Source of the DNA: Corallium rubrum
Taxonomy: Eukaryota > Cnidaria > Anthozoa > Scleralcyonacea > Coralliidae
Length of the DNA stretch: 64,000 nt
Direction: 5' to 3'
Assembly: GCA_964035015.1 (NCBI GenBank)
Contig: OZ036005.1
Location: 1,285,178 to 1,349,177 of the forward strand
Made by a program: the position numbers and the translations under genes. The notes beneath the pieces are model-generated. The model ran no database searches. It saw only the letters and a list, made by a program, of their open reading frames with translations, and was not told the origin of the DNA. Shown piece after piece: positions 1 to 15,409 of this stretch (position 1 is its first letter; each line of letters opens with the position of its first letter).

Positions 1-74
1 TAGTTGATATAAAAACGTTTTGAAGTTTTGCTGGCGTATAGCCGCTTTACTAAATTAATGAGCTCTTTTTTAAG

Positions 75-222
75 ACCCCATTTACACAATGCCGGTACAA
101 TTTGAAAACGGAACAAAATCATGCCGGTATGCAACTCAGCATATAACATTTCATGTTATTTTTGTGCCGGTATCGTGTAAACGCAAGGCCTAAACGGCAT
201 GATTTTGTTCCGTTTTCAGAGT
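75..222 (+). mobile_element. Foldback MITE, truncated copy (family also at 40095-40267)
   Basis: The left end begins ACCCCATTTACACAATGCC and the body is nearly identical to the intact element at 40095-40267, including a segment with CATGTTATTTTTG. The right terminal inverted repeat is missing: homology fades after about 222. No coding capacity. Confidence 0.8.
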
Positions 223-869
223 CTACGACTTTTTCAGCCTTTATAGGGTCATGACGTAGCTATAGTAAGGTTTCTGATTGGTTTAGATAACCTAACCCAA
301 AACAAAAAATTTACCCCGAGTCAGTAACGAGATACCCTTTCTTCCCGGAGGGTTATGGTTAAGTTTAGGGCCACCGGGGGGTTGTGGTTGGGTTGGGATT
401 TGATTTTTTTAATATTCAGGATTATCCTGAATCTAGACCATTTCACAATTCGGGATAATCCAGAATTCTAGATGAGAGGGTATGCTGACGCATGCTCAAA
501 AAGAAATATCGAGTTTGTTGGCAGAGCCCACTTGCCTCCGAAGCCTGCGTAAAATTTTGAGATTCCTCCCCCGCCAGGTCGGAATTCGGAAAGAGGCTCT
601 GCATGAAAACTATTCAAACGAATTCGTAATTAGCAATGTGATTGCAGGGTACTTTTAGCAGCCCTGCTTTTAGCCAATCAGAGAACCCGTTCATATTAGG
701 CACGTCATTACAGGGTTTATATATACGTCAGAGTTTTGGTCCTACGTGGGTGGTAGTTGAAACATAATTTTTTGGTTGAAACACAATGAACGGGAGTCGA
801 ATGATGAGCATATTTAAAACTGTTTACTAATTTGTCAGTGTTGCCATAATACCGGGCGCAACCTGCATG

Positions 870-1161
870 TAAGGTAAGGTAAGGTAAGGTAAGGTAAGGT
901 AAGGTAAGGTAAGGTAAGGTAAGGTAAGGTAAGGTAAGGTAAGGTAAGGTAAGGTAAGGTAAGGTAAGGTAAGGTAAGGTAAGGTAAGGTAAGGTACGGT
1001 ACGGTACGGTACGGTACGGTACGGTACGGTACGGTACGGTACGGTACGGTACGGTACGGTACGGTACGGTACGGTACGGTACGGTACGGTACGGTACGGT
1101 ACGGTACGGTACGGTACGGTAAGGTAAGGCAAGGCAAGGTAAGGTAAGGTAAGGGAAGGTA
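870..1161. repeat. Pentanucleotide microsatellite (AAGGT)n then (ACGGT)n
   Basis: About 290 bp of pure five-base repeats in two homogeneous blocks: AAGGT to about 995, ACGGT to about 1120, then AAGGT/CAAGG again. It directly abuts the 3' end of a minus-strand LINE remnant. The Pro-Tyr-Arg-Thr-Val reading frames across it are artefacts. Confidence 0.95.
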
Positions 1162-1690
1162 AACTTTATTTAATCACGCTAACCCCTTCAACAAAATAAT
1201 GTTGATTTCCAAGGGGGGCGTGAAAACTAACTATTAATACAAATATTAATAAACTAACTATTAATACAAATATTTACAAAGAGAAAATTATTTACAAATG
1301 TACATAAACTGATAAAAAAAATAAAATAATATAGTTGATTAGTTACAGGCTGGTTACAGGCTATGGTTTCAGTAAGGAGAACATTGAAATTATTTAATGT
1401 CTCCGCGTTTCTCAATTCATTGGAAAGACTCATAATTTAGCTCCACTATAACTCAGACTTTTTTTCATATATTCCGTTTTCGGAAATGGCAAATAAAGCT
1501 TCATATCCGAATTTCGTAAATTATAATGATGCGGAATAATGGACGATCTATGGAATAAATCTGAAAGTGTTTTTGGAGCTAAATCATGAGTAATTTTATA
1601 CATGAGTCTGGCTTTAATAAGTAAGCTACGCTCTCTCACAGTTTTCCATCCAAGTTCAGTTAGAGCTGCTTGAGATTGGCCATGTTCATC
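1162..1690 (-). mobile_element. Non-LTR retrotransposon 3' remnant (CR1/L2-like)
   Basis: On the minus strand, 1639 down to about 1330 encodes a decayed reverse-transcriptase C-terminal tail: LMYKITHDLAPKTLSDLF, then a stop/frameshift, then NELRNAETLNNFNVLL. That order is typical of the region after the RT domain in CR1/L2-type LINEs. It is followed by a short untranslated stretch with a CACGC...GCGTG stem, an AATAAAG tail and then TTACC repeats. Clade assignment is from memory; the fragment is dead. Confidence 0.75.
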
Positions 1691-2366
1691 TAGACTTTCT
1701 CAAAATCCTTTTCAAATATTTTTGACCTTTCGACATTTTTGACCTTTCGGTTCCTCGTTGAAAAGGACTTTTCCCACCTGCAGCGCGCCAAAATTCACTG
1801 GTGAATTTTTCGACCGGTGACGTAATTCGGGAAGTAATTATATTCAGGCTAAATTGCTATGCAAGTGCTATCTTTGGAAGTTGGAGTTTGGACCGACTCT
1901 TGAAAACGTTTTAGTAGGGGTAGAACCACTTTCCATTGCATGTACGATAACCCGAAACACGTCAAAACAGAGCAATGTACATTTCAGCAATTTCCAGCCA
2001 GAATATTTAACTAGATTCAAAAACATGCAAGCGAAAAAAGTCCGCCTCTTTCCTCCCACTTTTCCGCTCTCCCGCCTTTCCGCTAGCCCGCAAAAACTAG
2101 CGCTAAGAGGTGGACTTGGAGCAAGTCTACTCAGGTTCTGTGTTGTCTGCTGTGATGAATACGGGAGAGTGTGTGGCGGAAATAGAGCTGCGCCCATCAG
2201 ATCTTTTCCATGCATTTCCACGTTTCTGACGAAGCTATGGCCTTCGCTCGAAACGTTAGACTAGTTCTACGTTCCATGTTTCGGCAGTAAAAACTCTGAG
2301 CTCGTTCCTGGAGGACTGGGCACAGTCTAAGGTATAAGTACCTTAATTAACCTTGCTCCGCTATCT
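1691..2366. other. Intergenic, repeat-like, no gene
   Basis: Open frames on both strands (about 1854-2264) overlap each other and resemble no protein I know. A motif near 2242-2290 (TTCGCTCGAAACGTTAGAC followed by a TTTCGGCAGTA box) recurs at 53536-53580 and, inverted, near 15205-15250, so this looks like transposon-derived sequence. Confidence 0.5.
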
Positions 2367-2535
2367 GAGTTCTAGTGGCTCAATGGTTAGAGCGTCTGGC
2401 TAGCATTCAGAAGGTTGTGGGTTCGAGTCCCGCTTAGAACTCAGAGTTTTTCTGAGTATTACTAACACAGCTTGTACAGCAAGCAACTGACAATTATTAC
2501 TAACATCAAGCTGCAATTTCTGAAAGTATCAAACC
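2367..2535 (+). mobile_element. tRNA-derived SINE (family A), full head
   Basis: 2367-2442 folds as a tRNA-like cloverleaf: acceptor GAGTTCT/AGAACTC, A-box region TGGCTCAATGGTTAGAGCG, anticodon loop CTAGCAT (AGC in anticodon position) and B box GGTTCGAGTCC. A non-tRNA body follows (TCTGAGTATTACTAACACAG through CTGCAATTTCTGAAA). Head and body recur at 37773-38057 and a decayed head at 42804, so this is a SINE, not a functional tRNA-Ala; the G3:U70 pair of tRNA-Ala is also absent. Confidence 0.8.
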
Positions 2536-2830
2536 TTACTATATTTTGATTTGTGTTTCAACACTGCCCACGCAGCACACTACTTCATTTAGACCTACTC
2601 CCATCGGTTCATTTTCGTAATCGATTAATCGTTGTCAACAATCGATTAATATCGATTAATCGTATTGATTAAATATGTCATGAATTAAATACATGTCCAT
2701 GGTTGGTTTGTCCATTCAAAGGAAGGGGGTGCTTTTATAAAGTTTTTACTAAATTTGTTGGGGATTGCCTCCCTTGTTGTCGCCCAACAATTCAGTCACT
2801 ATTCACGTTTTAAATCAGTTTAATCACGGT

Positions 2831-3016
2831 TATAGACCTTATTCAGAAATGGCCGCCGAATTAAAATTCTTTTATATACATATAAATTAGCCTTATGAAG
2901 TCGTTTTCATGTGTGAAATTCAAAAGAATTTTTACTTTGAAACGAGGTCATAAGGGCTAATTTATATGCACATAAAATAATTCTAATTCGGCGCCCATTT
3001 TTGAATAAGGTCTATA
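2831..3016. mobile_element. Foldback MITE, about 186 bp
   Basis: Nearly the whole element is an inverted repeat. The ends read TATAGACCTTATTC and GAATAAGGTCTATA, and the arms carry the matching TATAAATTAGCCTTATGA and TCATAAGGGCTAATTTATA blocks. No coding capacity. Confidence 0.85.
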
Positions 3017-4266
3017 GATTGCGCACTTTCTCGCGCTCTCACAGTTCACACAAGAGACACAAGACAGAGACGATGTTTAGTTTACATTTGACACTCCTAA
3101 ATGAAACTGCGATACTACTGGCTAATCAGTTTATGAATAATTGGTTTAACCAAGGCGTGTTCGTAATCAGTCATTACTTATCTGTTTAACAAAACAAGAT
3201 TAAATCATTCCAGCATCAATGCATGCTGTGCAGGGTTGTTATAGATGATCTGATTATTGTTAAGTATAATTGATTGTGGAAAAAAACGAAAAAATAATCG
3301 ATTGATTGGGAGCAGCTCTAACTTCATTTCCATATGAGATTAATTTTTATCGTGGATCAACAATCGATTAATCGTATTACAGGAATCGCGTTGTGTTATA
3401 GTCCTGATGCTTTGCGCACCAACGCATTTGAAGTACATGTTGAAATTGAGTTAAAAGACTATTTTACCAATGTTAAGGTTATATTTTACAGAAGACAAGC
3501 ACTTTATATTTAAACTGAAAAGGTGACGGCGATGATCAAGAACAATATTAACGTGAATAAACACTAAACAGTATGCTTAGCAGTCGTCGATCTAATTGTT
3601 TGGTAGTAGTAATTTTGATTTTTGATTGCCAGGAAAAAAGAAAAATAGGCACGCCAGGGCGTGCCTGGATCTACTGCTGACTACTCAACTACATAAGTAA
3701 CAAGCAAATTAAAATTTAAATAGAAAAATCCGTTTGTTTATGTAATATTTTCAAAATATTTCCATTAAAATGTCATTGTGGAGTACTGTGCATTAAAATA
3801 TCATACGTGTGGCACCTGTGCATTGTTAACGTGTGGACTTACACACTCGATGACATTGTATTTACTTGCTTCACAGTAGATACAAAAATGATCGATTAAT
3901 CGATGCATTTGGCGCAGATCTAGGTGGAAGTGAGGGCAGCGCTACGCAAATAGGACATGAGTGTCAAGAAGATCGAGACTGCGCAGGTTGGATGAAACAC
4001 AATATGACAGCAGGGCACTGAAAACAGTTGCACATCGATATCGTTTGTCGCAGATGCACGGCTTGCATACAAATTTGAATGTGCATTCTTAGGGCCTGTT
4101 CACACTGAGATACATCTGGTAAGATCAATCTCAAAGCGGAGTGTGAATAGGTTCTTAAATCATTAATAATTCATGAGGGAAATTCAAAGTAAATAAATGT
4201 ACTTAGGAATACATGTACTTAGGAATACTACAGTCAAATTTAGCAAACCTTGAGGTCGATTTTCTC
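3017..4266. other. Intergenic AT-rich DNA, no gene
   Basis: No supported exon. Palindromic ATCGATTAAT motifs cluster between 2620 and 3905. At 4089 a GGGCCTGTTCACACTGAG end resembles the GTTCACAC/GTTTACAC foldback families seen elsewhere in the window. Confidence 0.6.
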
Positions 4267-4766
4267 TTAAAGTGCCTGTATGGCCTGTGGGATCTTTACA
4301 TATTTAAATAACTTAGGTTAAAAGAAAATGTTTTACGAAATTGTTTCTCAAAAATATTAAATCCCCGCCCATTAACAGCGCTTCAAAGTTGGTACCTCTA
4401 TAACTGTGACCGTGCATTAGGGACATGGTGCGAGTTTATTGTGACGTCACTTTTGACTATTTAGTGTGTTTTTGGTATTTTGCGTCTCTTCCAAGATGGT
4501 TCGTCTGACTCAGACTCGGTGGAAGAAATGTCGGTTTTCCGACTGTGACGCAAATGTGACGTAGATCGATCAATTAGAGCCCAGGCCCAAGAAAACGGTC
4601 TAACTTTCAAAATGGCGCGATTTGGGCTGATTTGGCCAACTTCGCAGCGCTGTTAATGGGCGAGCATTTAATATTTTTGAGAAAAAATTTCGGGAAACAT
4701 TTTCTTTTAACCTAAGTTATATAAATATGTAAAGATCAGATCCCACAGGCCATAGAGGCACTTTAA
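4267..4766. mobile_element. Foldback element with about 120-bp inverted arms and TTAA ends
   Basis: Left arm begins TTAAAGTGCCTGTATGGCC and the right arm is its imperfect reverse complement ending GGCACTTTAA. TTAA at both borders fits TTAA-targeting transposons (piggyBac or Kolobok type), though no transposase is present. The centre contains TGACGTCA and a NotI-free unique stretch. Confidence 0.85.
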
Positions 4767-4964
4767 CATATAGATTCGTTTGAGAAGCTATAGCCAACAT
4801 TCGTCAGTGTTCATCATTCGATGGTTAAATCGGCTTTGTCCTTATTTTCAACCTGCTTCGCTGTATTTAGAAATTGGAAGAAGAACACGGACTCATGATG
4901 GATTTGTTACTTCCAAATTATTAACAGAGAGATTTTAGAGCTGTTTTCATAAGTTGATATTCGA

Positions 4965-4970
4965 TTTATT
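4965..4970 (-). terminator. Polyadenylation signal AATAAA of MRPS28
   Basis: AATAAA on the minus strand a few bases beyond the MRPS28 stop codon at 4977-4979. Very close to the stop, so the 3' UTR would be short, or a later signal is used. Confidence 0.45.
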
Positions 4971-4976
4971 TTTTAA

Positions 4977-5486
4977 TTATTTTACATCTTCAACCAAGGA
5001 AACGTCTGCTTCACAAAGAGTGATTCGTTTAAATTGTCCAAGAAAATGTCCCGTCATTTCTAGTTCATTAATCTTTACTTCAACCATATCACCAACATTG
5101 TATGCTTGGCTAAATGAATTGAAAAATAGAATTAAAGACATGTCAGAGCGACATGGTCTTATTCACCCACACATGTCTGTGGTTTGTCTGTCTCTGTCTG
5201 CTTGTCTGTGTCTGTGTCTGTGTCTGTGTCTGTGTCTGTGTCTGTGTCTGTGTCTGTCTGTTTGTCTGTGTTTGTTTGTTTGTTTGTTTGTTTGTTTGTT
5301 TGTTTGTTTGTTTGTTTGTTTGTTTGTTTGTTTGTTTGTCTGCCTGTCTGTCTGTGTCTGTCCATTTGTCTGTGTATGTCTGTTTGTCTGTGTCTGTCTG
5401 TCTGTCTGTTTGTTTGTTTGTTTGTTTGTTTGTTTGTTTGTTTGTTTGTTTGTTTGTTTGTTTGTTTGTTTGTTTGTTTGTTTGTT

Positions 5487-5565
<79 letters not shown>

Positions 5566-6184
5566 GTGACTGTCCATTTCTGTCTGACTGGCTGCATGTG
5601 TATTATCCAGCAAATAGAGCTGCCTCACATTGGGTGCCCCACCAGCACAAACCAGATCCCCCAAGAAAAACTTGTCTGTCTGTACATATCTTCTTTTCAC
5701 CTCTTCCTTCCTTGCTTCCTTCCTTGCTTCCTTGCTTCCTTCCTTCCTTCCTTCCTTCCTTCCTTCCTTCCTTCCTTCCTTCCTCCCTCCCTCCCTCCCT
5801 CTTCTTCCATTTCTATTCCTTATCAACAATTCCTTTCACAAAACCTCATAATAAACATCCCCATAGAAATTAAGAACAAACGCCCACCTACCTCTTTACT
5901 TTACTAGAAGCTACCTTAACAACAGCGTGAAACTTCCAGCCCATATCAATGTACAATTCATCGTTTATAATATGACTAATCCTACCAACCACAACCTTGT
6001 CAACAGGTCGAACTAACTTTGCAAACTGTGATCTCCTAAACATTTCTTCAAATGATTCCTCCTTGTGGTCTTCCCTAATAACGTTACTTGAAGTAGCATC
6101 ATAATTCGTGCATGAAAACGGCCTGGGGGTGATATATTTACGACAAAACCGAATGCAAAGACCTCTAGCCAAAATTCTCGCCAT
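4977..6184 (-). CDS. MRPS28: Mitochondrial small-subunit ribosomal protein bS1m (MRPS28), two exons
   Basis: Component of the mitochondrial 28S ribosomal subunit. Exon 1 is complement(5892..6184), exon 2 complement(4977..5109), giving 426 bp and 141 aa. Exon 1 ends at a GAG|GTAGGT donor in phase 2 and exon 2 follows an ATTTAG acceptor; the join keeps frame. The protein starts with a basic, hydrophobic leader (MARILARGLCIRF) fitting a mitochondrial targeting sequence. The core then matches human MRPS28 as I remember it: SFEEMFRRS near residue 50, KVVVGRISHIINDELYID near 66-83, GWKFHAVVK, and LEMTGHFLGQ in exon 2. The human protein is about 187 aa, with a longer N-terminus. A second possible donor at 5914 would break the frame. 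The 782-bp intron is mostly microsatellite. It is divergent from HDDC2. Confidence 0.92.
5190..5566. repeat. TCTG/TTTG/TGTGTC microsatellite in the MRPS28 intron
   Basis: Blocks of TGTGTC, TTTG and TCTG, with the longest TTTG and TCTG runs at 5409-5561. Long frames over it (Val-Cys-Leu-Phe/Ser repeats, or Gln-Thr-Asp-Arg on the other strand) are artefacts. Confidence 0.95.
5697..5800. repeat. TTCC/TCCC microsatellite in the MRPS28 intron
   Basis: Interrupted TTCC and GCTTCC repeats passing into TCCC repeats; pyrimidine on the plus strand and so purine in the MRPS28 transcript. Confidence 0.9.
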
Positions 6185-6830
6185 TACAACTGGGACTCCT
6201 CTAGACTGTAATATATCGTCACGCTATTACCGCTGTGGTATAGTACTGTCTGCTCAGCTCCTCTGGACTGTAATATATCGTCACAGAATAGTAATACAAC
6301 CAGAAGTCCAACTCAAGTGAAAACTTGTCCGCATTTCTTCAATGCGCAGGCGCGATATTTTACGCCATCCGACGCCATTCTAGGCAAGTTCCCCCGGCAG
6401 TTTTAACCTTCTTTTGAAGGACCAAACTGCCGGGGGAACTTGCCAGGATGGCGTAGGATGGCGTAGGATGGCGAGGAATCCAGATGCGCGAGGCGACATG
6501 CGCGAGGACATAAACTTCAAAGGTTCCGACGCGAGTTGGACTTCTGGTTGTATTACTATTCTGTGATATCGTCACCATGATCGTCACGCTATTACCGCTG
6601 TGATATAGTACTGTCTGCTCAGTTCTGTTCATTATTAATTTTGAGTTTAATTTTATTTTGTAATTCTGGATAGATTTACTTGTCTTTTTAATTCTTTATC
6701 ATTATAGCTAAAATAAAATAAATGAAGGGGTTGTAAAACTGATATGTTTAGTAAATAAGTGACAGTTTTAATGTGTACTAAAAGCAAGTAATTTGATTTG
6801 TTTGGACACATTGGAGAGAGTCAGGGAGAT
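6185..6830. promoter_or_regulatory. Shared 5' region of MRPS28 and HDDC2 (probable bidirectional promoter)
   Basis: The start codons of MRPS28 (6184, minus) and HDDC2 (6831, plus) face away from each other across 646 bp, so at least part of this must carry both promoters. It contains a tandemly duplicated unit of about 58 bp starting GACTGTAATATATCGTCAC (6207 and 6267) and a 284-bp MITE within the second copy. I see no convincing TATA box. Promoter function is inferred from arrangement only. Confidence 0.6.
6282..6565. mobile_element. hAT-like MITE with ATATCGT target duplication
   Basis: Ends CACAGAATAGTAATACAACC and its reverse complement; a direct repeat ATATCGT flanks it at 6275-6281 and 6566-6572. 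The same family (terminus CACAGAATA, inner motif GGAACCTTTGAAGTTT) sits at 38478-38700 with a clean 8-bp duplication. A near-perfect hairpin at 6383-6444 (GGCAAGTTCCCCCGGCAGTT and complement) occupies its centre. Confidence 0.85.
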
Positions 6831-11675
<4,845 letters not shown>

Positions 11676-12365
11676 TTATACCATGGGAAAACGTATTGAC
11701 CTTTGCTAAGTTTCGAACACTATTCCGTGTTGTTTGTTCTTCTTCTGCTGCAGAAAAACGGCGTCTTCGAATATCTCCACTCTGGAGAGCGTTTTCGAAA
11801 CGCTCCGTTTTCGGTCACCGAAGACGCCGGATTAGTGTCCTAATCGTATAACCGTATCAAAAAGTCTCCGGTTTCATTTGAAAAAGGATTAGTGTGGACA
11901 TAGCCTTACACCTGCTCCAACATAAAGTTTTCAATTAGCGTCTTTGGATTCAAATCCATCGTGCATTTCGGGCGCGCGCGGCTTTCAGTCATCAGTTCTT
12001 GTTCGCGGCTTCCTTCGGTTTAATGACGTCATAATATGTCGTGGCGTGCATGGCTTCTTGGTGGCGCTTGCAGCTTATTTTGCGGCGTTTGCAGCTTACG
12101 TTGCGGCGCTTGCAGCTTAGTCGGCACTGGTCCACGTGTAGCGATGGAATGCAAGCCCTGATCCACAGGTAAGCATCAGACATATTAATATTTGTATTTA
12201 AATCATTTTATTATATTTAGATAGATCTACTGCCTGGAGCTTTATGAGTGCCGGGTGTTATAATGTTCCTTACAATCAGTAGCAAAGTAAAAAGATGGTG
12301 AACTGCCGAGGAATTTAGTAACTAAATACTGTCGTTTTGAGCTGAGCCTTCCACGTTTTACTCCG
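11676..12365. other. Intergenic, no gene; foldback fragment and short tandem repeat
   Basis: 11755-11905 has inverted GGCGTCTTCG/CGAAGACGCC and a GTGTGGACATAGCC end like the TCCACACG foldbacks at 15.1 kb. At 12060-12118 a 19-bp unit (TTGCGGCGYTTGCAGCTTA) is repeated three times. Confidence 0.6.
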
Positions 12366-12556
12366 TTCGGAGTGAGTGAGTGAGTGAGTGAGTGAGTGAG
12401 TGAGTGAGTGAGTGAGTGAGCGAGCGAGCGAGCGAGCGAGCGAGCGAGCGAGGGAGGGAGGGAGGGAGGGAGGGAGGGAGGGAGGGAGGGAGGGAGGGAG
12501 GGAGGGAGGGAGGGAGGGAGGGAGGGAGGGAGGGAGGGAGGGAGGGAGGGAGGGAG
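12366..12556. repeat. Composite GAGT / GAGC / GAGG array
   Basis: Three pure blocks, GAGT (to 12420), GAGC (to 12450), GAGG (to 12556). Ser-Glu-Arg-Ala and Pro-Ser-Leu frames are artefacts. Confidence 0.95.
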
Positions 12557-12618
12557 ATGGTTGGTTGGATCATTCAACGGAACCATCAATTCATCCATCC
12601 CTCCCTCGCTCCTTCATC

Positions 12619-12702
12619 GAATGAATGAATGAATGAATGAATGAATGAATGAATGAATGAATGAATGAATGAATGAATGAATGAATGAATGAATGAATGA
12701 AT
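12619..12702. repeat. AATG tetranucleotide array
   Basis: About 20 uninterrupted AATG units. Confidence 0.95.
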
Positions 12703-12738
12703 AAATAGATACGATATTGACATATTTTGCTAGATAAT

Positions 12739-13087
12739 AGGGACCTCTTCAGTAACCAAGCACAAGGTGAACGTCACGACGACGACCCAAGTCGGCAATA
12801 GTATTTTTCAACCAAAACAAAACATTGAATAATTTGCAGTCCCAAGAGTAATCACAACACGGCGTTTTCACGTTTTCATGACAACGTGGCAAGGAACAGC
12901 AAAAGCTGTTAGTTTACTTAGGCCGGTTAATGTATTATACGTCATGTTGTCGAAGCTATGGTTGCTTTTTAAAGGACCTACAAAATACATAAAGCAAACA
13001 ATATACGATGTCCTGATCTATGGTTCCTTTATGTTTAATTGCAGTAACTATAATTGCCGTCGTCGTCCTAGCTTACTTAAGGTCCCT
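12739..13087. mobile_element. MITE of about 349 bp (second copy at 42413-42758)
   Basis: Ends AGGGACC and GGTCCCT; subterminal GTCACGACGACGAC and GTCGTCGTCCTAGCTTAC. The copy at 42413 is collinear over about 340 bp with small deletions. AAT flanks both ends here, compatible with a 3-bp duplication of PIF/Harbinger type; that superfamily call is a guess. Confidence 0.8.
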
Positions 13088-13218
13088 AATATATCGCCAG
13101 ATAAAATGTTTCAACATATATGGTACAAATGATAAAAACAAAATATTATAAATAGATAAACAAGTTGAATCATCTGTTGAATCATTAGATTTATTTTCCA
13201 CCCTTAAGGATTGCGCAG

Positions 13219-13665
13219 GCCATAAGAAAACATGCTCGACGATGTTGGAATTACCAGACTCTTGAAAACAGCGCCGATACTGATGTACCAACTGTCACAC
13301 CAAGAACTGCCACCACCACGAGAAGGACATGGAAAGGAGAGCGAGGAAGAAATAGCGATGATAGAAAACAACCCTTTGTTCGTTCTTCTAGCAACAGCAA
13401 TACCATGGCTGAACAGAATAATACAAATATAATTAAACTACCCAAACGAAAGTCTTCTGCCAGGTCTCCAACGCCATTAATAATCATTTCAAATATTACT
13501 GCTGCTGCTCCGTTCGCGGGGCAAGGGCGTGATCGCATTGCCGCCCTCAAGCAACGATTGTTTGAACAAGCAACTCCGAAAAGGACTCTTAAACAACCGT
13601 TCAACCCTCTTGTAGGATCCAGATCAGAGGGAAATGTCGCCAAGAAAAGACGCAGCTTGGATAAA
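13219..13665 (+). CDS. Unidentified exon-like open region, Ser/Thr/Arg-rich
   Basis: 149 codons open between a possible acceptor (pyrimidine-rich TTTATTTTCCACCC then GCGCAG) and a possible donor (AAA|GTAAAT). It includes an ATG at 13405 (MAEQNNTNIIKLPKRKSSAR) and a C-terminal basic stretch (GRDRIAALKQRLFEQATPKR). The composition resembles disordered protein with a short helix. I do not recognise it. A possible micro-exon follows at 14830-14845. It may be a gene fragment or chance. Confidence 0.3.
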
Positions 13666-13762
13666 GTAAATATTTAATTTTTATAAAATATCCTTTTAAG
13701 CGAAAATTTGAAAGAACACTTAACCCTTTCCATAGGCGTAGAGTTTTGTTTTCGTCCATGAG

Positions 13763-13797
13763 GGGGTGGGGTGGGGGGGTGGGGGGGGGGGGGGGGG
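13763..13797. repeat. Poly-G tract
   Basis: Runs of G totalling about 30 bases with few interruptions; similar C runs occur at 18674-18686 and 21953-21967. Confidence 0.9.
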
Positions 13798-15109
13798 CTG
13801 AAGTGCACTTTATAATTGGACCCGTGGAGCCTGAAAACAATTTCTTGAAAACATGGTGGCGAATTGTCACAGACAGAAGCGAAACATTTAATTCGACGCG
13901 ACGAATTTTCGTCGCGTAACTCGAACACGCATTATCGTCGCATTAGACGAATTTAATTCGTGAGTCGAATTTAATCGAGTTATACGTCGCAGTTTCGTCG
14001 AATAAAATTCAAACAATTAAATTCGTCTGAATTAAATTTGTCTATTGTGTGACGTTTAGCGCAGGCCTGAGAAGGCTATTTCATATCTGCATAGAGAAAT
14101 TTGTATGACGTACGCAACCATTTGCGTGGTGTCTATGCATGCATAAGAACAATTGATTTTTGTATTAATGATTCATCTCCGTACGTCTGCATAAGGAATT
14201 CATTTTCCAAGCAGCGCAAATTTCTCCAAACAAGCCATGGGAAACTTTGAGAGTTTATAACTCAAGAACTCTACATCAGATTCTCTTGAAAGTTTCACTG
14301 AATGCTTCTGCCACGAGGTTGTAGTCAATAAAACAAAAAATGTCAACATTTTTTTTTACTTCATAGACATTTTAATTACATGATGTATATATGTGTAGTA
14401 ATAACTTCATTTACAGTCAGTTTCAGCTTCCTTTTGAGTTTTGAAATCCGAAATGTATAATTGAAATGAACATTCCGAACTTACGTTGGCAATGTTCAGA
14501 ACTACATTGCGAGGTAGATACAAATTTAAGTCGGCAATTTGTTTCTGTTTAACCAAGTATCTATTATTCTTCATTTGCACCAATATGTATATAATATGGT
14601 GGGTAGTGAGACCTTCACTGGCGTTGTATGCATGAGGACTAATTTGGAGCATAATACTTTGTGTTGGCTAAGGAATTCAATTCAAAGCTAAGCTTATTAA
14701 TTCGAACTTCACAATGAACTTTGCGACCTAGTTCCCAACCTAGCTTCCAACAAATGTTGACAAACAAATTTCAAAAGCAAGCTGAAAGTGACTATAATTC
14801 TAATGTCTTTTCAACATTTCTTTTCCTAGGCATTTGCAGCCAAAGGTAATCTCGCACCAACACTTTTTCCTCTATTTCCAAAGCCAATGGCAAGCAGGAA
14901 TTTTTTTGGTAAACCATTACTGAATCGTTCCTTATCGACAGGGGCGTGCGATATTTCTTCAAAATACTTGTGATGTAATCGTAACTATTTCTTCAACATT
15001 TAGTTTTACCTATAGTAATCACTTAGGTTTACTAACCTACGATTCGTCATGGTGATATCAAATAAAGTTGGTGTGAAGAAACAAATGATTATACGTTTAT
15101 GAGTTTTCG
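13798..15109. other. Intergenic, no gene seen
   Basis: Contains repeated short CGTCG/CGACG boxes around 13896-14000 (CGACGAATTTTCGTCG and similar palindromes), otherwise AT-rich unique-looking DNA. Confidence 0.5.
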
Positions 15110-15409
15110 TTCACACGTATCCGGATTTTTTCTGAAAACGCAACATTTTTTTACGAAATAAAAGTATCGTGCTGCGAAGGCAGTGTAGAAACAACAATCG
15201 AAATATAGTAAGGTTAGATATGCTGCCGAAACAGAGAACGTAGTAGAACGGTTGGCCTAGTTCCGTCCACACGTAATTACGATGAAGCAGTTATCAAAAA
15301 CGAACATTTTCAAAGACGGTCCAAAGTGGAACTTTTTAAAAACGCCGTTTTCCTGTTCTCGTGTGGACGCGGATTTTGTTTAAGGTGGCTCCCTATATAT
15401 AGTTTCAAT

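Noticed and set aside
1854-2264. 136-aa plus-strand and 117-aa minus-strand proteins
   Set aside because: Opposite-strand frames over repeat-like DNA, no family character, motif shared with other repeats.
2367-2442. Functional tRNA-Ala (AGC)
   Set aside because: Cloverleaf is good, but G3:U70 is absent, and the same head plus a shared body recurs at other places, so it is a SINE head.
4954-5907. Long plus-strand frame rich in Val-Cys-Leu
   Set aside because: It reads antisense through both MRPS28 exon ends and the intronic microsatellite.
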